IMG/VR virus record: IMGVR_UViG_3300028840_002420
Span: 1 to 64,000 of that record
DNA: 64,000 nt
DNA from: a virus
Direction: 5' to 3' (one strand)
Positions 34,359-45,013 of this stretch are shown piece after piece. Made by a program: the position numbers and the translations under genes. The notes below the pieces were generated by a model, which made no database searches, was not told where the DNA came from, and was given only the letters and a program-made list of their open reading frames with translations. How positions within the stretch are numbered: the first letter of the stretch is position 1; every line of letters starts with the position of its first letter.

Positions 34359-35794
34359 GCAACCTTGGGATCTATGTCGCGGCGGCCGTCGTTGATGGAG
34401 GGGTCGGGGACAACTTCGGGGTTGTCCTGTTTCGAGAGCCGGGAACCAGCAACTGGGTAGAGGTCCACCGAAACACGGTGGCGCACACCAGCACGGCCGG
34501 GACAGGCTTTTGCGGAATCAGCGGACTGCCTAACGGCTCGTTTATCGTGGCTGTCGGTCAAGGGCTGTACAAAGCGTCGGTCACTCCGACGGCTGGCTGT
34601 TTGTCGTGGTTCGATGGCTTTCAGTGGCATGAAGTGACGGTGCCGGCGACGTACCGATTCACGGACGTGTACGTGCCTCAGAGAAACCTCGCCTACGTCA
34701 CAGGCTACGATACGGGCTCTCAGGGAACGGGCCGGATTTGGCGCTGGGAGGCGACCAACCCAACGGTCTTCACCGAGGTGCATTCTCGTTACGACGGTGG
34801 GGGGCCGTGGCCGAACACTTATTATCACATCAGTGGATCGGGGCTGGACAACATCTGGGTGTCGCTGGTCGTCAACAGTAACTCTGTCTACAACAAGCCG
34901 TGGGTTTCTCATTACGATGGGGTCTCATGGACCGATTACTCGATGACCCCCTACTCGAATGCGAATCTGCCGTTCATCGTGTCAGAGGATCACGGCTGGA
35001 TGCAGGGCGGCAACTTTTCTGGAGGAGACGCAGTTGTTCGACGATGGGAGCCGCCACCTGTAAGCAACTGGCCGATCATCCACAGCCACAATCCAAGCGG
35101 CAGTGAAGTCGCCTATTCGACTGTGGGGACCGACGACTACGCGCTGATCGCTGGATTCCGTGACGGGGCGAATCGCATCTATAAGTGGACGCAAGGCGGC
35201 GGGTTGGTGTCCAAGTGGGCGCAGTCCGCGTGGCGGCTTCAACGGATCGCTTTGGACCGCGATGGTCAACACGCGTTTGCGGTGGCCAACAACATCTTCA
35301 GCAACTTAGATGCTGTGTTCACCGAGTCGCTTGACGCTGGCGAGACGTGGACAGCGCTCGCCTATTTCCAGCAGTACGTCTATCGGTGGGCTGGCGGGAT
35401 CTTGTTTGCCAGCGGCTACAGTGACCTGGGTGTCGTTGCGGAAGACGGCGGCTACGAAGTCGAAATTGAGGGGACGTTTCCGATTGGGGCTCCGCTCGAA
35501 GTTTTCATGGGTCAGGATGCCGCGGATACCGATAGTCCATGCTACGGCGGTTCCGGTCGGGGCTACCAGCCGATATCGCTCGATGGGGCCACGCTGCGGG
35601 TGATCACTCCGCCGAGCTCGCTCGGGAGCCAAATTCTGAGCTGGCGTCAAGCCGGTGGTGGCGATCCGTCCCCAGTCGGAGAGCTGACGGTTATCGAGCG
35701 GAATTGGGCGCACAAACAGTTGAGCACACGGGTTTGTTATCCGCCGTGGGCTGGTGTTGGACGGAGGCGGCTTGAGATTGAGGAGCAACGCTGA
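34355..35794 (+). CDS. Propeller-like receptor protein with C-terminal Ig-like module
   Basis: 479 residues from a GTG overlapping the previous stop. The first 365 residues show repeated strands with Trp/Tyr/Gly (WFDGFQWHEVTVP, RIWRWEATNP, WVSHYDGVSWTDYS, GANRIYKWTQGGG) typical of a beta-propeller. The last 115 residues (VEIEGTFPIGAPLEVFMG and PPWAGVGRRRLEIEEQR) repeat the module of the preceding gene. Likely a tail-tip binding protein. Function is inferred from fold type and context. Confidence 0.65.
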   Translation: MSNLGIYVAAAVVDGGVGDNFGVVLFREPGTSNWVEVHRNTVAHTSTAGTGFCGISGLPNGSFIVAVGQGLYKASVTPTAGCLSWFDGFQWHEVTVPATYRFTDVYVPQRNLAYVTGYDTGSQGTGRIWRWEATNPTVFTEVHSRYDGGGPWPNTYYHISGSGLDNIWVSLVVNSNSVYNKPWVSHYDGVSWTDYSMTPYSNANLPFIVSEDHGWMQGGNFSGGDAVVRRWEPPPVSNWPIIHSHNPSGSEVAYSTVGTDDYALIAGFRDGANRIYKWTQGGGLVSKWAQSAWRLQRIALDRDGQHAFAVANNIFSNLDAVFTESLDAGETWTALAYFQQYVYRWAGGILFASGYSDLGVVAEDGGYEVEIEGTFPIGAPLEVFMGQDAADTDSPCYGGSGRGYQPISLDGATLRVITPPSSLGSQILSWRQAGGGDPSPVGELTVIERNWAHKQLSTRVCYPPWAGVGRRRLEIEEQR

Positions 35795-36261
35795 TGGCGG
35801 CAGTCGACGCGGGCATCATCGAGGAAGTCGGAGGCGAGCTGCTGACGATCGTGAATCCGTCCGTGACCTATCCGTTGGATACACCGCTGGAGGTGTTTTT
35901 GGGACCGAACGGCAACGCGACAGATCCGCAGTGTTACGGTGGGCAGGGTTACGGATATCTGCCTGAAGCGGACAACGTGACAACGCTGACGATCGTAACT
36001 CCGCCAGTTGGTGCAGGCTCACCGAGGTACGTCAGCTGGCGCGAAGAGGGCGGCGGTTCGATAGAAGTTGTTGCGGTGCTGGTCGTGCTCGAGCGTAATT
36101 GGCCTTCAAAAGGGCACGTCGCGCGGAAGTCCTATCCGCCGTGGGTGGGCATAGGAGCGCGGAGGTTGGACCTGGAGGGGCTTTCGGAAGGCGAGGAAGC
36201 CGCGGAAGCGGAACACACGTACGGCACGATTACGTACGGTACAGACACATACGGAGGCTGA
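35794..36261 (+). CDS. Single-module Ig-like protein, third of the set, with Tyr/Thr tail
   Basis: 155 residues; residues 5-130 repeat the shared module (PLEVFLGPNG, CYGGQGYGYLPEAD, LTIVTPPVGAG, VLERNWPSK, YPPWVGIGARRLDLE). The last 25 residues are acidic then end with YGTITYGTDTYGG, a short tandem of YGT/TYG. Its start overlaps the previous stop (TGATG). Confidence 0.7.
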   Translation: MAAVDAGIIEEVGGELLTIVNPSVTYPLDTPLEVFLGPNGNATDPQCYGGQGYGYLPEADNVTTLTIVTPPVGAGSPRYVSWREEGGGSIEVVAVLVVLERNWPSKGHVARKSYPPWVGIGARRLDLEGLSEGEEAAEAEHTYGTITYGTDTYGG

Positions 36262-36265
36262 GAGG

Positions 36266-39200
36266 ATGGCCCCTAAAAATACCCCATGGTCCACGAAACG
36301 ACCGACTGCTGACGACACGCCGGGCGTCGAGCAGCCGACACTGACTGACGATACTGTGCCGGGAGCGCTTGACGGTGATCGGGCGTTGGTTTCTCACGCG
36401 AACACGCTGCGGGACAAGATCGCTTACCTGGACACCAAGATCGAAAACTCGACGGTGCTTCCCACAGGAACGCTCGGTAGCCACGCATCTCGACACCAGA
36501 ACGGCGGCGGAGACGAGATCAGCGTTGCGGGGCTCAGTGGCGAGCTGGCCGATCCGCAGCCTCCGAAGTCTCACAGCCACACAGCATCCGATGTGACGGA
36601 CTTTGATACCGAGGTATCCAACAACGCGGACGTGGACGCCAACACGACTCACCGCGGAGCTGCGGCGCCACACAGCGGGCATGCGGCCACCAGCCATACC
36701 CACAACGAGGTCGACATTCTCGACCTGGACCACGATGATCCGACGGCCGTCCACACTGACCAGGCAAGCGAGCTGTCCGGTCTGACGGCCGAAGCTTCTC
36801 CAGCGGACACTGATCTGTTCCTGATGGAGCGGGCGAGCGATGGAGCCAAGCGGAAGGTCGAGGCTCAGAATCTGCCAGGTAGCGGAGGCGGCGGTGGAAC
36901 GTTGGCTCTGGGCGGGACGGCGGCCGAAACCATCGACATGATCGTCAAGCTGGCGACCACAACGCAGTCACACGGATCTGCGACGTGGGTAGATATCGAA
37001 TCGGGAGTGCTGACCGATACGTTCGAAGTCGAGACAGAGGGGGCGTACGACATCTTTGTCCGGCCGAATGCTTATCCAGCCAGCTCGTGGGTGGCTGGCT
37101 ACATCGGTTTGATCGTTGATGAGAGCGGATACAACGGCCATCCTGAGCAGTTGATGCGTTCAACGGACGCTTCGAACAAGCTGCTTTTAGCGACGGCTGG
37201 GCGGCCGGGCGGTACGATCAAGCTGGGAACGATCACGCTGGCAGCAGGGACGCACAAATCCGAGCTGCAGTGGTATCGGGAATCGGGCGGCGGCAACATC
37301 AATACCAACAGCGGCTCGCCGTGGCACGTGTGGGCCGTCTTTCGGCCAGCGGCACTGCCAGCGGCCGTCACAGCTCCTGGAGATCTTGATCAGCAGTCGG
37401 AACAACGAACGGCCGACCTAAATCTGTCATCCGCTTACCAGCAAGCCGCACCGTCATCGGGATCGTGGGCTTTCAATAATCTGCAGGCTGGGAGGCACAA
37501 AGTTAAAGTCAAGGTCCCGATCTACAATAGTAGTGGCGGGGCTTCAGTGCAGGTTAAGGTGGTATTCGATGCAACAGCTTCGTTAACACTTGGGGATAGT
37601 GCGGATGGGCCTGGTGAGGATTGGATCTGCCGTGCTGATGCCGGTACGAGCCAGTATGTTATTTTTGACGGTGAGCTGACTTTAGAGGCGGGAAATCATA
37701 CTGCGATCGTGTACGCCAAAGAAGTCGATGGCAGTAATGCTTATGTTTCGGGCACGTCTTCTGTCGAGGTTCCGCATTGCGTGGTTATCGTCGAACCGAT
37801 CACGGGCAGCGGTGCCCAAGGCCTGCTGCTCAGTCAAAAATCGATGGCCTCGGATGTATCGGGCATTGATGCAACGACCGTCCTTTCTGATCTTACTCAG
37901 ACTGTCCACGTAGGAAACGAAAAGATCGAGCTGACGGTTCGAATGATCGGCGATTTGCAGACTGCGCCGAACACACTGAACCTCCGTTATCGCATTGATG
38001 GAGGCAGCTGGGTATTTTTCACGAAAGAGAGCGTTGGTTCGACAGGGTATGCTCTGAGCTTGACGGCTTCTACCGTTTTGACAATGACAGTGGGGTCTTA
38101 TCTGTTCGAGTTTGGCGCGGATGTCGACGGATCTGGACCAACAGGAACGGTGCGATCTGGTTCGGAAGCGTACATAAAGCAATTTCGGGGGGGCGTGGTA
38201 GAAGTCCGCGAAGACGGAGTGCCCCAGGGTAACGCATACGGTGCGATCGATGTCCATCGGCCGCTGCGAGCTTCGCTACAAAACGACATCTTGCACCTGC
38301 GATCTGAGGGAACGGCCGAAGGAATGGCGGTCGAAACAGCGCAGCTCGCGTCAGACGTGACTATCACAGGAACGCTGACATCGCTTGCCGCGGTTACCGG
38401 CCTGGAGAAGACGATCAGCTGCGTGCCCGGTGAGCAGATCATGTTGACGTTTTCGGGTGTGCTGAAGACCGGGACCGATGCCCACACAGCGGCCGTTGGA
38501 TTCTCGGTGGATGGGACGGTTATCGACAAAATCCAAGATCCGACCTACGAAGGCCTTGTTGGGGCCGGGGAACACAGCATCAATTTTTGGAATGTCTTTT
38601 CGGCAACGCGCTGGTTCACAGCGACAGCTTCGTCGCACACAATTCGTGTGGCTGCCGGAGATAATGCGACGGCTAAGGGATCGCTGCTCGAAGGTTTCCG
38701 GATGGACGTGGCACAGTATCAAGGGGGCTACGTCGTTCCGGAAAACGTCCCGTTCCTGCAGTACAACGACGCCGACACTGTTGATGTGGTCAAGAATCCA
38801 GGAGCCAGCGATCGGTTGTGGCTGGAGCTGAGCGACGGCAAGCGCTACTACTTCGATCTTGGGACGTTGCAGGTGGATTTCACATCCAGCGGGCTTGGTG
38901 GCCTCATCGGCACGCGGACAGCCAGCAAGTGGTATCCGATTTTTGCCGTGGACAACGGCAATCAGTTTGGTGTCGTCGCCGAAGACGTTTCGCCAACTAC
39001 GTGCCCGACTGGGTACAGCGCTTTCAAGTTCCTGGGTTGGGTGTACAACGATGCCTCCGACGATATCCGCAAGTTCCATTACGTCGGAGACATGCACATC
39101 ACGACCAACGACGGGGCCACGCAGTCTCCGACGGAAGTTCTCAATACCGCGAGCCCGACCCTCGACAGCTGGACGGCTTTGACCATTAGTCACTGTGCTC

Positions 39201-40282
39201 CAAGCGGTGGCTACGATGCGTTGCTGGTTGATGGGTTCTGCCTGGGAGCCAGCGGCAAATACGCCTGGCTCGCCGTTGAAGCTACAGGCCATTCATGGGG
39301 GGCGACGCCGGGCGATAATGCGTCTGAGGCTGGCAGGGCGCTTCTGTTCCATCAGTCACTGGAGAGCGTGCACAACTCACGGCTGATTCCAGCCACGGGT
39401 GGAATTGAGTACTACTGCAAAAATCGAGGCGGCGGTAACCCGATCTATTCACAGCTTTGTCTTAGGGTGACGGGGTTCCGGGACAAGCACCTTCGGGGAA
39501 ACTACAGCCAGGCTCAGGCTAAGTTTATTCCAGATTCGCGGCTGCCAAATGGGACGTGGCAGGCTGGAGCGGCTTCTGTTGTCTTTGACGCTAAATCCGG
39601 GCAGCCGTCGACGCTGCGAGCTACGGCGCCTCAGAGTGGCACGCAGCGGACGATGAGTTTGCCGGCAACGTGGGCTATCGCAAACGGAGTCGGAAACCTC
39701 GGCTATGACGAGGCCGGCAGTCAAGGCAACAGCAAGTGGCTGTATGGTTACCTGGTAGACGACGGAAGCGGGAATTGGACGATCAAGTTTTCGGACAATC
39801 CGCCGTCGGTCGGACCTGCCGGTCACACGGATTTCATCCCGATCTACGAGACGTACATTGATGGGAGTGGGAACCTGCTGCACGTCTTCCAAAACGGGCC
39901 TAATTTCCGTCACGAAGAGCGTAAGGCGCCGTCTGCATCAAGTGGTTACGGGACGACGTTTCAGGCGCAGGCCGACCTTTCGATTTCGGATCTGGTACCA
40001 GCGACGGCTGAAGAGGCTCAGATGGCCTTGGAGATCCAAAGGGGGTCTTCCGGTCTTGGAGAAGTTGTCTATCAGCGACTGTACGTCGACGGCGAATCCA
40101 ACCCGTTTGTCGAAATCAGACAGCCGGGGCAAGCTGGATATACAACCGAGATCAGCTGTTCGATTCCATTAGCGACAGTTCAGACCGTTGAGTATGAGTC
40201 TGCGCGAAGTGGAGGAACGGCTGATTTGAGTGCACAGAAGGTGTTTGTTACTGGCTGGACATCGGGAGCGATCAAAGACTGA
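36266..40282 (+). CDS. Large tail fibre protein
   Basis: 1338 residues, the largest gene here. The N-terminus has phage-fibre features: LDTKIENSTVLPTGTLGSHA, SHTASDVTDFDTEV, and GHAATSHTHNEVDILDLDHD, with His-rich HSHT/HTH turns. The remainder is a series of beta-rich segments with several repeats of a similar sandwich (EKIELTVRMIGD, ELTLEAGNHTAIVY). Probably a trimeric side fibre that contacts the host. GAGAGG upstream of the ATG. No chaperone domain identified. Confidence 0.75.
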   Translation: MAPKNTPWSTKRPTADDTPGVEQPTLTDDTVPGALDGDRALVSHANTLRDKIAYLDTKIENSTVLPTGTLGSHASRHQNGGGDEISVAGLSGELADPQPPKSHSHTASDVTDFDTEVSNNADVDANTTHRGAAAPHSGHAATSHTHNEVDILDLDHDDPTAVHTDQASELSGLTAEASPADTDLFLMERASDGAKRKVEAQNLPGSGGGGGTLALGGTAAETIDMIVKLATTTQSHGSATWVDIESGVLTDTFEVETEGAYDIFVRPNAYPASSWVAGYIGLIVDESGYNGHPEQLMRSTDASNKLLLATAGRPGGTIKLGTITLAAGTHKSELQWYRESGGGNINTNSGSPWHVWAVFRPAALPAAVTAPGDLDQQSEQRTADLNLSSAYQQAAPSSGSWAFNNLQAGRHKVKVKVPIYNSSGGASVQVKVVFDATASLTLGDSADGPGEDWICRADAGTSQYVIFDGELTLEAGNHTAIVYAKEVDGSNAYVSGTSSVEVPHCVVIVEPITGSGAQGLLLSQKSMASDVSGIDATTVLSDLTQTVHVGNEKIELTVRMIGDLQTAPNTLNLRYRIDGGSWVFFTKESVGSTGYALSLTASTVLTMTVGSYLFEFGADVDGSGPTGTVRSGSEAYIKQFRGGVVEVREDGVPQGNAYGAIDVHRPLRASLQNDILHLRSEGTAEGMAVETAQLASDVTITGTLTSLAAVTGLEKTISCVPGEQIMLTFSGVLKTGTDAHTAAVGFSVDGTVIDKIQDPTYEGLVGAGEHSINFWNVFSATRWFTATASSHTIRVAAGDNATAKGSLLEGFRMDVAQYQGGYVVPENVPFLQYNDADTVDVVKNPGASDRLWLELSDGKRYYFDLGTLQVDFTSSGLGGLIGTRTASKWYPIFAVDNGNQFGVVAEDVSPTTCPTGYSAFKFLGWVYNDASDDIRKFHYVGDMHITTNDGATQSPTEVLNTASPTLDSWTALTISHCAPSGGYDALLVDGFCLGASGKYAWLAVEATGHSWGATPGDNASEAGRALLFHQSLESVHNSRLIPATGGIEYYCKNRGGGNPIYSQLCLRVTGFRDKHLRGNYSQAQAKFIPDSRLPNGTWQAGAASVVFDAKSGQPSTLRATAPQSGTQRTMSLPATWAIANGVGNLGYDEAGSQGNSKWLYGYLVDDGSGNWTIKFSDNPPSVGPAGHTDFIPIYETYIDGSGNLLHVFQNGPNFRHEERKAPSASSGYGTTFQAQADLSISDLVPATAEEAQMALEIQRGSSGLGEVVYQRLYVDGESNPFVEIRQPGQAGYTTEISCSIPLATVQTVEYESARSGGTADLSAQKVFVTGWTSGAIKD

Positions 40283-40536
40283 TGCCGCCTTCGTTAGATA
40301 AAAAAGAAAAGCCGGCCAACGAGAAGCCAGGCAAGAAGAACAAGCCCTACAAATGTCACCATCCTCAGTGTCCGGAAACGTTCGATGCGCTGCCTGATGA
40401 GAATGAGGGCTATCTAACTGAGATGGGGCACACAGCGATTCTGGTAGAATGTCCGGGCTGCCAGAGGACGATCGCGTTGGACATTGCCGACGAAGCGACG
40501 TTGCTCGACGGTGGACAGAACGACGTAGGAGAATGA
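40282..40536 (+). CDS. Small zinc-binding protein
   Basis: 84 residues, ATG overlapping the fibre stop (TGATG). Lys-rich N-terminus, then C-H-H-P-Q-C and a later CPGC knuckle about 32 residues downstream, which suggests one zinc site. Function unknown; small Cys-paired proteins are frequent throughout this genome. Confidence 0.6.
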   Translation: MPPSLDKKEKPANEKPGKKNKPYKCHHPQCPETFDALPDENEGYLTEMGHTAILVECPGCQRTIALDIADEATLLDGGQNDVGE

Positions 40537-40539
40537 GAG

Positions 40540-43362
40540 ATGTCCGATAACGTGCACAAGGCGGTCGTCGATGCCATCGCGGAGGAAGACAACGATATCG
40601 GTGGGCAGCTGATCACGCGGCTCCGAGAAGCGACTGAGTTCGGCCGGGATAACGGCTCAGTCTTGGCGTCCGCTCCGACTGTCCTGACAAGCCCTGTAGA
40701 CGTTTTCGTTGCGGGTGATGCTGGAAGGGGCATCGACATCATCGAGCCTATCTCAGGCGTCGCCAGCGGCAACGAGGGCAGCTATATCATCGATACGGTC
40801 ACCGACTCCAAGAACGTGGTGCTGACCAAAATCGATGCTTCGGCTCCATCATTTACCGATCAGGATCCGGTCCGCTGGAGGTTTACCACGATCCGCGTGG
40901 AGACCACGTGGGAGTTTCCCGATAACGATCGGCTGATGCAGTTGTGGATCGGCGACGAGCCGGACGCTTGTCCGTATGCCGAGCTGGACAACTCGCCGGG
41001 CGCTCAAGAGATCCGCGGGCTGGGCGGTCACCGGCTGATCATGGACGGAGTGATCGACAGTGGGGCCACCACGACGTTGACCACGGTTGATGATCGGTTT
41101 ACGTCGGCCGATGTTGGGAAAGCGGCCTGGGTGCTGCCGAAGGACACGGCCAACGGCAACGAGGGTCCGCAGCTGATCACGGCGTTCGTCGACTCTAAAA
41201 ACGTGACTGTGAGTCCGGGAGGCCTGTCTGCGGATGAGACTTCCGCACGGATCGTGATCAAGTCCTACGAGGGCGATGGCTATATGACGGACCGCAGTCC
41301 GCGAGCTGCGCCGCTGTCAAAGTCCTACCATCGGCTGTTGACGGAGGTCATCGACGCAAGCGGCAGCTACAGCGCGTTGGACAGGCTGCGCCGGGCGATG
41401 CTCGTGGACTATGCGACAGAAGAGGAGCTCGATCGCGTCGGCCGTAACCTGGCGGTCATCCGGCCGCGGGGCCTGGACGATGAGCACTTCCGATGCCTGA
41501 TCAAAAACATGGCCTATCTGCCCAAGGCGACCAACTACGGGATAGAGCTGGTGCTCGAGTGCCTGTTTCCAGGGGGCGGTTGGGAGCTGTACGAAGATCT
41601 GGTCAACTTCCCGAACAACGTCTTTATCATCCTGCCTGAGATGGCCGGCGACTCGGAGGTGTACGAAGGTAAGACCTTCTTTTCGCCGAGCGGAAACACG
41701 ACGGCTCCGGCCGTCATTGATCCACCTGGCCGCGGCGGGCGGGAGCAGCAAACTTCCAGTTCCGCAACCTCGGTGACGGTGACGCACGACATTATCACGG
41801 TCGTCGATGTGCTGCTTGCGGACAAAGACGACACGCTGGATATGGACGTGCTGCCCAGTGCGGACACGCCGGCTTGGACGTTCAATGCGGAATCCGCTGG
41901 AGCCGAGGGCAACACGTTCGCGGTCGTCAATATCTCGGGCTCGCACAACGTGCTGCAGCACACGCCGGACACTCCGCCGTCGGCCGCTGGCGGCCATTAC
42001 AGCCGGGTGATCAACGCGATGGATGTTCCGGAAGGCTCGGTTGTCCGCATCGGAAGCTGGTTCCGCAGAACAGCACAGTCGGTGATCAACGGGCGGCCGT
42101 GGATGCTGGCGATCAAGCACAACGGGATCGACAAAGAGGTCTATCTGCGTTGGAGCGATACGGACATCGCGTTGACCAACAGTACCGGATCTATTCCGGC
42201 TGGGGCTCCGGCTGCGGAAACGATCAGCCTTCCGCTTGGGGAGTGGCATTATCTCGAGCTGGCCGTGTGCGTTGCGGAAAAGGGCGATTTCGCTCGAGCG
42301 AAGCTCGACGGCCACGATCTGTTCGGCGCGGTCAATCTGTATCCGTTCAGTTCCGCAACAGCCAACGAATGTGCGTTTGGCTACGAAGATCTGGGCTCCG
42401 GAAACCAAAACTGGACCGTGCAGTGGGATGAGCTGCGGACGTACGTGCGGAATCAGCGGAATCACTTCAATCGGCTGTCCAATGCCGCGTTGACGGGAGG
42501 CGGTTCCGCAAACCTGGTCGATTCGACAGCTCCGTTTGTCGCCGGCGATGCAGGCAAGCTGATCCGAGTCAGCGGTTACGAGCGGGTTGCGGACACGTTC
42601 GTTCACCGCAACAGCGGGATCTGGAAGATCGGCACGTACATCAGCACAACCACGGTGGCGCTCACTGGTGTCCAGCGCGGACCGAACGGAACAGGCGCCG
42701 GCGACGATATCGCCACCCAAGGCGCTACAGTATCCGGGGCCAATGCGGACGTGACTTCCGCAGACCGTCCGGGCTCGGGCGAGGGGGCGATCATCGAGAT
42801 TCCGGAAGGCGATGCTGGGATCTTCCGCAAAGAGGACGGGCCGACTGTGCTGGACAACAGTATCGGCGGCTACAATCCGCTTTCTGGCGGCTCGGGCGAC
42901 GGTAAGACGATCGTCATCAGCAACTCGGGCTCGGGCAACGATGGGGATTTTCCGATCATCGAGGTGCTCGACGATCGGCGGGTCCGGGTAGACGCATCAG
43001 CGCTCGGAGCTGGGGGCTTTACCTCAGAGACCGGGTTGAGCTGGAAGTTCAAAGAGACGCTGTTTGCGGCGACGGTGGGCAACACCGATTACGAGATTAT
43101 CGACAAGGGTAGCTTTGCGGCTAAGGTGTTGACGTTGGGCGACAGCTTGCCGTCCGCAACCGAGGACGTGGAGATCTGGTACACATCGGTGCTGTCCGCA
43201 CAGATCCTCCGCAATGAATTCGTGGTCAACGATGGTTCGGGCGGTTCGGAGCCGAACATCTATTATCCGGCCTACATATTTGACGTGGATCGCGCCACCA
43301 GGCAGATTCTGGACGATATCACCGCAGCGGGCGTGATCCCTGAATACGCACGCGTGTTCTAA
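40540..43362 (+). CDS. Baseplate/tail protein with gpI-like segment and LamG-like domain
   Basis: 940 residues. Residues about 260-370 (SYHRLLTEVIDASGSYSALD, EELDRVGRNLAVIRP, YGIELVLECLFPGGGWELYED) resemble gpI-type baseplate proteins that link fibres to the wedge. Residues about 480-640 (GSVVRIGSWFRRTAQS, WHYLELAVCVAEKGDFARAK) read as a concanavalin/LamG-like beta sandwich. The remaining parts are repetitive Gly/Asp-rich beta segments. The window's highest density of the TGCGGA word is in this gene. Confidence 0.6.
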   Translation: MSDNVHKAVVDAIAEEDNDIGGQLITRLREATEFGRDNGSVLASAPTVLTSPVDVFVAGDAGRGIDIIEPISGVASGNEGSYIIDTVTDSKNVVLTKIDASAPSFTDQDPVRWRFTTIRVETTWEFPDNDRLMQLWIGDEPDACPYAELDNSPGAQEIRGLGGHRLIMDGVIDSGATTTLTTVDDRFTSADVGKAAWVLPKDTANGNEGPQLITAFVDSKNVTVSPGGLSADETSARIVIKSYEGDGYMTDRSPRAAPLSKSYHRLLTEVIDASGSYSALDRLRRAMLVDYATEEELDRVGRNLAVIRPRGLDDEHFRCLIKNMAYLPKATNYGIELVLECLFPGGGWELYEDLVNFPNNVFIILPEMAGDSEVYEGKTFFSPSGNTTAPAVIDPPGRGGREQQTSSSATSVTVTHDIITVVDVLLADKDDTLDMDVLPSADTPAWTFNAESAGAEGNTFAVVNISGSHNVLQHTPDTPPSAAGGHYSRVINAMDVPEGSVVRIGSWFRRTAQSVINGRPWMLAIKHNGIDKEVYLRWSDTDIALTNSTGSIPAGAPAAETISLPLGEWHYLELAVCVAEKGDFARAKLDGHDLFGAVNLYPFSSATANECAFGYEDLGSGNQNWTVQWDELRTYVRNQRNHFNRLSNAALTGGGSANLVDSTAPFVAGDAGKLIRVSGYERVADTFVHRNSGIWKIGTYISTTTVALTGVQRGPNGTGAGDDIATQGATVSGANADVTSADRPGSGEGAIIEIPEGDAGIFRKEDGPTVLDNSIGGYNPLSGGSGDGKTIVISNSGSGNDGDFPIIEVLDDRRVRVDASALGAGGFTSETGLSWKFKETLFAATVGNTDYEIIDKGSFAAKVLTLGDSLPSATEDVEIWYTSVLSAQILRNEFVVNDGSGGSEPNIYYPAYIFDVDRATRQILDDITAAGVIPEYARVF

Positions 43363-43372
43363 GGAGCTTCAG

Positions 43373-45004
43373 ATGGACCGACTCAAGATTTACCCGAACG
43401 AGCGCCTTGGTTTGCCAGACGCGGAGGATGCTCTGGGAGGTAAGCTCGTTCTGGACGAGAACATTCGACGTGGCGAGGTCCTGTGGCTACCGACGGGGCG
43501 TACCACGGGGCAGGCAGCCGCTTCGGCTCGTATCTTCGGAGGGTTCGATTTCGCATCGAGTCCGGTGGGCAATGCGACGGCCACGCTCAACGCGGGGACA
43601 GGGATCTTTCCGTATCTCGACGGCAGCGATCTGAAGTTCGGGGTTCTCAACGGCGAGCAGGATCCAGCGAGTCAGATCCTCGATTACAGCTCGGAGCCGG
43701 ATGACACCTACGCGGTCTATGTCCGCGCGGTCTACAATCCCGCGGAAGTCCAAAACCGCGTGTTCTGGAATCCGAGCGGCTCTCCAGCTGCGGAGTACGT
43801 CGACAACATCTCGACGAGGGATGTGGCCACCTGGGAGGTGATCTCGCAGGATGCGGATGCGTCTCCGCCAGGTAACGGCGAGTGGGTGAAGATCTACGAG
43901 ATAACCGTGGTCTCCAACCTCATCACGGCGGTCACCGAATTCCGCCATTTCTTCTTCGAGGGATCGGCGCACGCGACTGATGCCTACGCTCAAGAGTGGG
44001 GGGACGGCGCGAACGATCGAAGCAATGATCGGACGCTGGCTCCGATCACGGACATGCACCGATTCGTGCAGTTCGTGCGGCGCCAATTTTCGGACATGAT
44101 CGACGGAGCGAATCACTGGAAGGATCCATTGAAGCGGCACGCGACGGCTCTGCACGTCGCGGGCAACGCTCAGCATTCCGCAGCTCCGACGAACGCTCGA
44201 AACCTCGTGGTAGACGCAAGCGGTCTGACCTATCCGGTATCGATCGAACAGAACCTGTTCACGGTGGTCGATGGCTGGGGCCGGCGCTGTTACGCTTGGG
44301 AAACCAGCGGCCGGTTGGCACGGCCTCCACGATTCTTTGATGATTTCACGCAATATGGATCGGCGTGGGCTGACCATACAACAGAGCCTTATGGCTACAC
44401 AGCGACACGGACCAACACAGGGGATGTATTCATCGCGCTATCAACAGCGCAGCAGGCTGAAAATGGGTGCGTTCGGCTAACTTGCAATGGAGGGGATACG
44501 GCGGATCTTGTCGGGCCCTATCCAGGGTTTTTCGTAGATCCAGCCAAAGGACGTTGGCGTTTTGCCGCTCGAGCGAAGGTCGATTGGGGCACGATTGGAG
44601 CCACAATATTCCGCATTGGTCTGACTTCCGCAGCGTGGGGTTTGTACTTTGACGTAGATCCGGCGACGTACGGCGATAACGATTGGAGGATCGCTGGTAC
44701 CGATGCAGCTTTGCCAGTCAATACTAGCTTCGGAGTGGATGATACGGGGCCTCCAACGAATTGGTTCCTATTCTATCTGTGGGTGGTCGATGCGACCACG
44801 ATCGGCTGGGCAATTCATATCGAAGACGCTCCGACGTATGAAGCCAAAGGAACAATTACGGTAGCGTCGCTGACAGGCAATGCGAATTCGTTACAATGCC
44901 TTGCGGTCGTTCAATCGAGCAGTGGTATCAGCACGATGAATATCGATTGGTGGGAAATGTGGGGCGACAAAGCATCGGGCATGGGGATCAACGTTCTTCC
45001 GTAG
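43373..45004 (+). CDS. Tail fibre-like protein
   Basis: 543 residues, AAGGAG before the ATG. The first 320 residues are linker and shaft-like with ITDMHRFVQFVRRQFSDMID; the C-terminal 230 residues (PPRFFDDFTQYGSAWADH, GRWRFAARAKVDWGTIGATI, LFYLWVVDATTIGWAIHIED) form a concanavalin/LamG-like sandwich, probably the receptor-binding head. The 3' part of the gene is somewhat AT-richer than its 5' part, which hints at a swapped tip domain. Confidence 0.65.
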   Translation: MDRLKIYPNERLGLPDAEDALGGKLVLDENIRRGEVLWLPTGRTTGQAAASARIFGGFDFASSPVGNATATLNAGTGIFPYLDGSDLKFGVLNGEQDPASQILDYSSEPDDTYAVYVRAVYNPAEVQNRVFWNPSGSPAAEYVDNISTRDVATWEVISQDADASPPGNGEWVKIYEITVVSNLITAVTEFRHFFFEGSAHATDAYAQEWGDGANDRSNDRTLAPITDMHRFVQFVRRQFSDMIDGANHWKDPLKRHATALHVAGNAQHSAAPTNARNLVVDASGLTYPVSIEQNLFTVVDGWGRRCYAWETSGRLARPPRFFDDFTQYGSAWADHTTEPYGYTATRTNTGDVFIALSTAQQAENGCVRLTCNGGDTADLVGPYPGFFVDPAKGRWRFAARAKVDWGTIGATIFRIGLTSAAWGLYFDVDPATYGDNDWRIAGTDAALPVNTSFGVDDTGPPTNWFLFYLWVVDATTIGWAIHIEDAPTYEAKGTITVASLTGNANSLQCLAVVQSSSGISTMNIDWWEMWGDKASGMGINVLP

Positions 45005-45013
45005 GAGAGTTCG

